Assembly (NCBI GenBank): GCA_964353355.1
Contig: CAYGVT010000066.1
Span: 1-64,000 of the forward strand
Direction: 5' to 3'
Origin: CAYGVT01 sp964353355
Lineage (GTDB): Archaea; Thermoplasmatota; DTKX01; GCA-020343715
DNA length: 64,000 bases
Positions 59,434 to 64,000 of this stretch are shown in pieces. Below the pieces are notes generated by a model, which had not been told where the DNA came from, ran no database searches, and was given only the letters and a program-made list of their open reading frames with translations. Position 1 is the first letter of the stretch. Each line of letters opens with the position of its first letter. A program made the position numbers and the translations under genes.

Positions 59434-61221
59434 GTGCCTGGGCTCAGGAGACAGGGAGGGCTGCGCAGGCTCGTGCTGCTGCCGCCGTGCGACGAGGAGT
59501 TCGCGAAGGCCGTGGACCTGGGGGGCCTCGCGCGCGACCTGGAGGCCGTGGGCGTGGCCTCGCGCGCCGATGCGCGGCTGTGCGGCCCGGGCCGCGACGC
59601 CGTGGTCGCCGAGCTCGTGAGGGCGACCGGGGCGGAGGCCATCGTCGTGGGCGGGCCCAGCCCCCGGACGCACGGAGACGAGTGGCGGCGCGCCGCCAAG
59701 GGCGCGGGCGTGCCTCCCGACCGGGTCGAGGTCGTGCCCCTCTGGGGCCAGTGCGCGCACCTGGCCGGTGCCCCGGGCGCCGCGGCGCGGCGCGCGCGCA
59801 TCATGCTCGAATCCGCGCTCGCGCGCGTCGACCTGGGCACCGACCGCGCGGCGCGCTCGGTCGCGGCGTCGCAGTCGGTCCTCGTCATAGGCGGCGGCGT
59901 CGCGGGCATGCAGACGGCCGTCGACCTCGCCGACATGGGGCACCGTGTGCACCTGGTCGAGCGCGGGGACGCGCTGGGGGGCAGGGCCTTCGTGCTCTCT
60001 CGCACCCACCCGACGCACGAGTGCAAGCCCGACGGGTGCTGCCCCGAGAGCTGCCGCGACTGCGTCCTCACCCCAAAGCCGGACATGGTCGCCACGCGCG
60101 CGGACATCGAGGTTCTGCTGGGGAGCGAGGTTGTGTCCATCGCCGGTGGCATCGGCGGATACCGCGCGACGGTGCGCACGCCGCAGGGCGAACGCGCGGT
60201 CGACGTGGGCGCCATCGTGGTGGCGACCGGCACGGTCCTCTTCGACCCCGCGGAGATGCCCGAGCTGCTGCCAGGGCACCCGGACGTGGTGACGTCGCTC
60301 GGGCTCGAGGCGATGCTCGACCGCGCCCGCAAATCCCAGCGCCCGCTCGCCAGGCCCTCCGACGGCGCCGTCCCGGCCAGGGTCCACTTCCTCCAGTGCG
60401 TGGGCTCGCGCGACACGCACCACGGCACGCGCGAGTGCTCGATCGTCTGCTGCACCTACGCGGTGGGGCAGGCGCTCGAGCTCAAGCGCACCCTGCCGCC
60501 AGGCAGCCGCGTCGCGGTCCACTACATCGACATGCGAGGGCCCTACCGCGGCTTCGAGGACCTCTACCTCGAGGCCCAGGAGGCCGGGGTGCTGTTCCTG
60601 CACGGACGGGTGGCGCAGGTCGAGCCCCGCGGCGGCGCGCTGCTCGTCGAGGGCGAGGAGGGCACGACGGACGAGCCGACCACGTGGGAGGCAGACCTGG
60701 TCGTGCTCTCGGTCGGCCAGCTGCCGTCGCCCGGCACCAGGGAGCTCGGTGCGATGCTGGGCGTGCCCTTCGACGAGGACGGCTTCCTCATGGAGTACAA
60801 CGCCCACTGGGGCGTTCTGGAGCGGCGCGGGGTGCACGTCGTGGGCTGCGCCGCGGGGCCGCGCGGCATCCGGTACTCGGTGCGCGACGCGCGAGAGGCC
60901 GCGCTCGCCGTCCACGTGGCGCTGCGCCACGCCAGCCTCGAGCTGGGGCTCGGCGTGGCCGAGGTTGACGACGGGAGGTGCACGGGCTGCGGTCAGTGCG
61001 TGGAGGCGTGCGAGTACGGCGCGGTGCGCCTCGAGGTCCGGACGGACCCGGCCACAGGGAGCAGGAGGCAGCTCGCGGTCGTCGACGCGAGGCTCTGCCG
61101 CGGCTGCGCCAACTGCGCCGTCGCCTGCCCGAGCACGGCCATCACGATGCCGGGCTTCACCGACGAGCAGATGGTGAGGGAGATAGAGCTCTCCGCGCAG
61201 CCGCGCGCGGAGGGGGGATGA
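59434..61221 (+). CDS. hdrA: HdrA paralogue 3, shorter, divergent N-terminus
   Basis: The 595-residue protein is single-unit. The N-terminal VCHCG domain is replaced by a divergent domain (RRLVLLPPCDEEFAKAVDL to about 140), which lacks the usual cluster Cys. Then come the FAD domain (VLVIGGGVAGMQTAVDLA) and an unusual Cys-rich loop HECKPDGCCPESCRDC where paralogues have KTFPTNDCSxC. Two C-terminal ferredoxin motifs (CTGCGQCVEACE, CRGCANCAVACP) close it. The extra Cys may bind a further cluster. GTG 59434 follows the previous TGA directly. It probably docks to the second MvhD and the FrhB-like protein encoded next. Confidence 0.9.
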   Translation: MPGLRRQGGLRRLVLLPPCDEEFAKAVDLGGLARDLEAVGVASRADARLCGPGRDAVVAELVRATGAEAIVVGGPSPRTHGDEWRRAAKGAGVPPDRVEVVPLWGQCAHLAGAPGAAARRARIMLESALARVDLGTDRAARSVAASQSVLVIGGGVAGMQTAVDLADMGHRVHLVERGDALGGRAFVLSRTHPTHECKPDGCCPESCRDCVLTPKPDMVATRADIEVLLGSEVVSIAGGIGGYRATVRTPQGERAVDVGAIVVATGTVLFDPAEMPELLPGHPDVVTSLGLEAMLDRARKSQRPLARPSDGAVPARVHFLQCVGSRDTHHGTRECSIVCCTYAVGQALELKRTLPPGSRVAVHYIDMRGPYRGFEDLYLEAQEAGVLFLHGRVAQVEPRGGALLVEGEEGTTDEPTTWEADLVVLSVGQLPSPGTRELGAMLGVPFDEDGFLMEYNAHWGVLERRGVHVVGCAAGPRGIRYSVRDAREAALAVHVALRHASLELGLGVAEVDDGRCTGCGQCVEACEYGAVRLEVRTDPATGSRRQLAVVDARLCRGCANCAVACPSTAITMPGFTDEQMVREIELSAQPRAEGG

Positions 61222-61222
61222 C

Positions 61223-61675
61223 ATGACCACCGAGGCCGCAACCACGCCCGAGGGCAAGGAGTGGAGACCGCGCATAGTGGGGTTCCTGTGCACCTGGTGC
61301 TCCTACACGGGCGCGGACCTCGCGGGTGTGTCGAGGCTGCAGTACACGCCCGAGTTCATCCCCATCAGGGTCATGTGCTCGGGGGCCGTGGACCCGGCCT
61401 ACGTCATCAAGGCCCTCCTCGAGGGCGCGGACGGCGTGCTCGTCGGCGGCTGCCACCCGGGCGACTGCCACTACCTCACGGGCAACTACAAGGCGCGCCG
61501 CCGGCTCGCGGTGCTCAAGGAGCTGCTCGAGGGCATGGGCATCGACCCTAGGAGGCTGCGGCTCGAGTGGATCTCCGCCTCCGAGGGCGGCAAGTTCGCC
61601 GCGACCGTCACCGAGATGGAACGCGAGCTTCGGGCGCTCGGCCCCAACCCGCTCCCCAAGCAGGAGCTGCTATAG
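61223..61675 (+). CDS. mvhD: MvhD-like [2Fe-2S] electron transfer protein
   Basis: The 150-residue protein is a normal-length MvhD: FLCTWCSYTGADLAGVSR, VMCSGAVDP, GGCHPGDCHYLTGNY and EWISASEGGKF. It carries electrons between HdrA and a partner, here the FrhB-like protein, because no hydrogenase is present. It differs from the first copy in lacking the C-terminal helix-turn-helix. It begins two bases after the preceding stop. Confidence 0.94.
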   Translation: MTTEAATTPEGKEWRPRIVGFLCTWCSYTGADLAGVSRLQYTPEFIPIRVMCSGAVDPAYVIKALLEGADGVLVGGCHPGDCHYLTGNYKARRRLAVLKELLEGMGIDPRRLRLEWISASEGGKFAATVTEMERELRALGPNPLPKQELL

Positions 61676-61687
61676 GGGGTGCCGAGC

Positions 61688-62764
61688 ATGGTGTACGCGT
61701 TCAGGTGGGCGCTGGCGGCGGGCGAGGACAGGCAGTCCGCGGCCCGACGGCTGCTGCAGGAGGCGCTGAGGAGGGGGGCCGTCGGGGCGGTGCTCGTGCC
61801 CGCGGAGCTGCCCGGGGGCGCGGGCGTGGCGTACGCGCTCGCCACCCGGCCAGAGCGGCTCGCGTCGGCCGTGCCGGTCGCGCGCGCGATGCCCCAGTTC
61901 GGCCCCCAGGACCTCGTGCGCTCGACCGAGCCGGGAGGGGGGCCGGTGCGCATCGCCGCGGTGCTCAAGCCCTGCGAGGCTCGCGCCGTCGTCGAGCTCA
62001 TAAAGCTCAAGCAGGTGGACCCCGCCAGCCTCGTGCTCATCTCCCCGGACTGCCCCGGCACGGTCGAGCTCGAGGACTACGCGGCGACCGGTGGCACGCC
62101 CGAGAAGGACCTCCCCCTGCGGCTCGCGTGCCGCATCTGCCGGCGGCCCGTCGCCGGCAAGGACGTGGACGTCGCGCTCGGGACGGCCGGGGCCAGGGAC
62201 GACGAGCTGCTGCTCGTCGCCCAGACCGAGCGGGGCCGCGCCTTCCTGGAGGCGAGCGGCGCCCAGGCAATCGAGATTCCGCACGGCCGCGCCCACGCGG
62301 TCGCGCGGCTCGTTGCCAGGGGCGAGGAGGCCCACGATGCGCAGGAGAGGGCCTCGCGCGAAAAGTACTCGCGGCCCGGGGCGATGGAATCCTCGCTCGC
62401 GACGTGCATCAAGTGCATGAACTGCATGAACGTGTGCCCCGTCTGCTACTGCAAGGAGTGCCTGTTCTACACGGACGCGTTCAACCCCACCGCTGGCACG
62501 CTGGCCGACAAGGCCCGGCGCAGGGGCGTGGTGCGGGTGCCCACCGAGACCGTGCAGTTCCACCTCACGCGCATGGCGCACGTGATGACAGCGTGCGTGA
62601 TGTGCGGCCAGTGCGAGAGCGCGTGCCCCACCGGCGTGCCGCTCCTCGAGATGTACGCTGGCATCAACCGGCGCATCCAGGCCCTGTTCGACTACGAGGC
62701 TGGCAGGTCGGTCGAGGAGGCCCCGCCCTTCACCGAGTTCCGGGAGGACGAGGACTTCAGCTAA
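61688..62764 (+). CDS. FrhB/FdhB-like flavoprotein with two C-terminal [4Fe-4S] clusters
   Basis: The 358-residue protein has the FrhB/FdhB-type core: AAVLKPCEARAVVELIKLK, LISPDCPGT and a flavin-type substrate region. A C-terminal ferredoxin-like part follows with CIKCMNCMNVCPVCYCKEC and CVMCGQCESACP. FrhB binds FAD and reacts with F420; similar subunits take electrons from formate or NAD(P)H. It is probably the entry or exit point of electrons for the Hdr complex. ATG 61688 has AGGGGGTG upstream (GTG 61679 is an alternative). It is the last gene of the Hdr operon and its Cys-rich region suggests an extra cluster. Confidence 0.88.
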   Translation: MVYAFRWALAAGEDRQSAARRLLQEALRRGAVGAVLVPAELPGGAGVAYALATRPERLASAVPVARAMPQFGPQDLVRSTEPGGGPVRIAAVLKPCEARAVVELIKLKQVDPASLVLISPDCPGTVELEDYAATGGTPEKDLPLRLACRICRRPVAGKDVDVALGTAGARDDELLLVAQTERGRAFLEASGAQAIEIPHGRAHAVARLVARGEEAHDAQERASREKYSRPGAMESSLATCIKCMNCMNVCPVCYCKECLFYTDAFNPTAGTLADKARRRGVVRVPTETVQFHLTRMAHVMTACVMCGQCESACPTGVPLLEMYAGINRRIQALFDYEAGRSVEEAPPFTEFREDEDFS

Positions 62765-62933
62765 GTCGCCCCTCCGGGCCGGTGGCCCGGGCGCCCCGCG
62801 CGCCGCCGGGCAGCCGCAGCCGCCACGGGGTCGGGCGCAGCATCATGAGGAGGAGCACGAGGAGCACGAGCAGCACCACGAGCAGCACCACGGCCAGCAG
62901 CGCGAGCAGGAGCAGGGCCAGCTGTGGGTCCAT
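62757..62933 (-). CDS. Possible small membrane protein, low support
   Basis: Minus-strand reading frame of 58 residues with one very hydrophobic Leu/Val helix after MDPQLALLLLAL, then a basic Arg-rich tail. Its end overlaps the stop of the FrhB-like gene by eight bases. The helix arises from simple repeats in the DNA, so it may be chance. GAGGAC precedes the ATG. Confidence 0.3.
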   Translation of the reverse strand: MDPQLALLLLALLAVVLLVVLLVLLVLLLMMLRPTPWRLRLPGGARGARATGPEGRLS

Positions 62934-63301
62934 GTCCTCGAGGAGAGGCGGGGCGGGCCTGAAGGGTGGGATTGAAGAGAGGCCCATCGCGCTGCCGGCC
63001 AAGGCCCGGAGGCTCGGCGCCGCACGTGTGGAGCCAGTGCTGCGTGCGGTGCCGACGGCTGGGCGTCCCGCTGAAGCCAGGAGGAGAAGCAGAGGTGCGG
63101 GGCACCCCGCGCCGACCGCGATGCACCTTCCCTTCAGGCAACCGCCCCTTGCTGTGGCCCCCGGAGGAGGTGGGCCATTCAGCGATGCTACGTTGAGCGC
63201 CGACCCTAGATAAATGGCATGGCATTCGTTCTCCTGGATGTGAACGGTCCGCCCTGCGATGGGGCGGAATCTATTTCCGGCGGCGCGGCGTTAACCGCGT
63301 C
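62765..63301. other. Region between the Hdr operon and the Trm112-like gene
   Basis: Nothing well supported is coded here on the plus strand. It contains the weak minus-strand ORF, a simple-repeat block (62851-62890), a GC-rich palindromic stretch around 63247-63265 and an AT-rich CTATTT at about 63269 that could be the TATA element of the downstream gene. Confidence 0.5.
62851..62890. repeat. Short tandem repeats (9-mer and 12-mer)
   Basis: AGGAGCACG occurs twice in tandem (62851-62868) and CGAGCAGCACCA twice (62867-62890). They encode the hydrophobic run on the minus strand. Confidence 0.7.
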
Positions 63302-63484
63302 ATGCGCCGCGACCTCATGGACATCCTCGCGTGCCCCGTCTGCAAGGGGGGCCTGGAGCTCCTCGCCAAGGAGGAGGACGCCGCAGGGGTCGTGTCGGGC
63401 ACGCTGCGGTGCGCGCGGTGCGCGCACGACTACCCCATCGTCGACTCCATCCCCGACCTCAGGCCGCCCGGGGCCCACGCCTAG
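63302..63484 (+). CDS. Trm112-like zinc protein, probable methyltransferase activator
   Basis: The 60-residue protein reads MRRDLMDILACPVCKGGLEL, LRCARCAHDYPIVDSIPDL. This is the Trm112/UPF0434 pattern with two CxxC zinc knuckles and the YPIVDSIPDL ending. In archaea Trm112 activates several tRNA, rRNA and protein-factor methyltransferases. It lies between the Hdr operon and the second H-protein gene but has no clear link to them. It is probably leaderless. Confidence 0.88.
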   Translation: MRRDLMDILACPVCKGGLELLAKEEDAAGVVSGTLRCARCAHDYPIVDSIPDLRPPGAHA

Positions 63485-63551
63485 GGCGTCCGCTCGGGCT
63501 TGGCTCCGTGCGATGGGGGCCGATGCCGCCGAAGGGGGGCGCGGGCCCGCC

Positions 63552-63944
63552 CTAGTGGTGGAGCGTCTCGAGGAACGCCTCGTAGGCGTTCGCGTCCATG
63601 AGCTCGCCAACCGCCTTGAGGTCGGCGGGCTTCAGGAGGACCAGCCAACCGGCCCCGTAGGGGTCGGCGTTGATGGTCTCGGGGGCGGAGAGCAGCTTGT
63701 CGTTGGCCTTCTCGACGACGCCCGGGACGGGGCAGTAGACGTCGGACGCGGACTTGACGGACTCCACGACGCCCAGCGCCTCCTCCTTGCCGAACTTCGC
63801 GCCAGGGGTCGGCAGCTCGACGTAGACGATGTCGCTGAGCGAGTCCTGCGCATAGTCCGTGACGCCGATGCGTACCATGGCGCCCTCGACCTTGACCCAC
63901 TCGTGGCTCTTGGTGTACCGGTAGGTTGCCTCGACCTTGCTCAT
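63552..63944 (-). CDS. gcvH: Lipoyl-carrier H-protein (GcvH-like), copy 2
   Basis: The 130-residue protein is a canonical H-protein: YTKSHEWVKVEGAMVRIGVT, DIVYVELPTPGAKFGKEEAL and the lipoylation site VVESVKSASDVYCPVPG with Lys64. It could serve the glycine cleavage system, but no P- or T-protein genes are in view, and it closes the Hdr region as copy 1 opens it. ATG 63944 is used; GTG 63953 would add three residues. A TATA-like TAGATAAATG at about 63981 (minus strand) lies upstream. Confidence 0.92.
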   Translation of the reverse strand: MSKVEATYRYTKSHEWVKVEGAMVRIGVTDYAQDSLSDIVYVELPTPGAKFGKEEALGVVESVKSASDVYCPVPGVVEKANDKLLSAPETINADPYGAGWLVLLKPADLKAVGELMDANAYEAFLETLHH

Positions 63945-64000
63945 GGCCTCCACCTGGTATTTGTGCGGTATGGATTGGGCATTTATCTAGCTTTTGGGGC

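Noticed and set aside
56425..61293. Very long antisense reading frame (about 1600 codons) opposite the hdrA genes
   Set aside because: It mirrors the strong third-position GC of the real hdrA genes, has no domain signature, and the opposite strand encodes complete Hdr proteins with all cluster motifs.
62851..62890. Tandem repeats as a CRISPR array
   Set aside because: Units are 9-12 bases, directly adjacent with no spacers.

Overview
The window is GC-rich and archaeal. An MCM replicative helicase, the archaeal trio of HMG-CoA synthase, thiolase and DUF35 protein, both halves of phosphomevalonate dehydratase (aconitase X), DUF424 and CxxC zinc-ribbon proteins, a type IV pilin-like protein and TATA-box promoters 25 to 30 bases ahead of start codons all point that way. 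High GC, many large one-pass surface proteins with short cytoplasmic tails, and a cofactor set of Hdr, MvhD and FrhB-like proteins suggest an uncultured high-GC Thermoplasmatota lineage. That placement is inference.

Layout. 1-1945: a decayed transposase. 2.0-4.4 kb: a pilin-like protein and a clostripain-family protease. 4.5-10.8 kb: an arsenic and thiol-redox island (ArsR, ArsP-type permease, two small thioredoxin-fold proteins, a thioredoxin-CcdA fusion, Acr3, TauE) with a palindromic operator between arsR and the permease. 10.8-15.8 kb: histidine ammonia-lyase, QueH, an OB-fold SSB, and bacterial-type Tgt and QueA. 15.8-24.4 kb: surface proteins, a lone 2-hydroxyacyl-CoA dehydratase-type subunit with its activator, a flavoprotein and RlmN-like radical-SAM pair, and tRNA-Pro(CGG). 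24.5-29.1 kb: a nitrilase-fold protein lacking its nucleophile, an XRE regulator and the HMG-CoA synthase/thiolase/DUF35 operon. 29-39.7 kb: small conserved proteins, a phosphoribosyltransferase, a large surface protein, an unknown protein beside mcm, DUF424, PRPP synthase and a zinc ribbon. 39.7-44.2 kb: a three-gene operon of unknown function led by a membrane-anchored acetyltransferase. 44.4-50.4 kb: a surface protein, phosphomevalonate dehydratase, a coiled-coil protein, a Nudix protein and an MTAP-family phosphorylase. 50.4-64 kb: an eight-gene heterodisulfide-reductase-like operon flanked by two lipoyl H-proteins.

How the parts fit. The mevalonate genes support lipid synthesis by the archaeal (anhydromevalonate phosphate) route, although the thiolase lacks its usual catalytic Cys and His. 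QueA, Tgt and QueH together suggest true queuosine at tRNA position 34, unexpected in an archaeon. The Hdr operon (HdrC, HdrB, three HdrA paralogues, two MvhD, one FrhB/FdhB-like flavoprotein, no hydrogenase) looks like a hydrogenase-free electron-bifurcating complex. Its two flanking lipoate-carrier proteins recall the lipoate-binding proteins of sulfur-oxidising Hdr-like systems. This is the best candidate here for an undescribed system.
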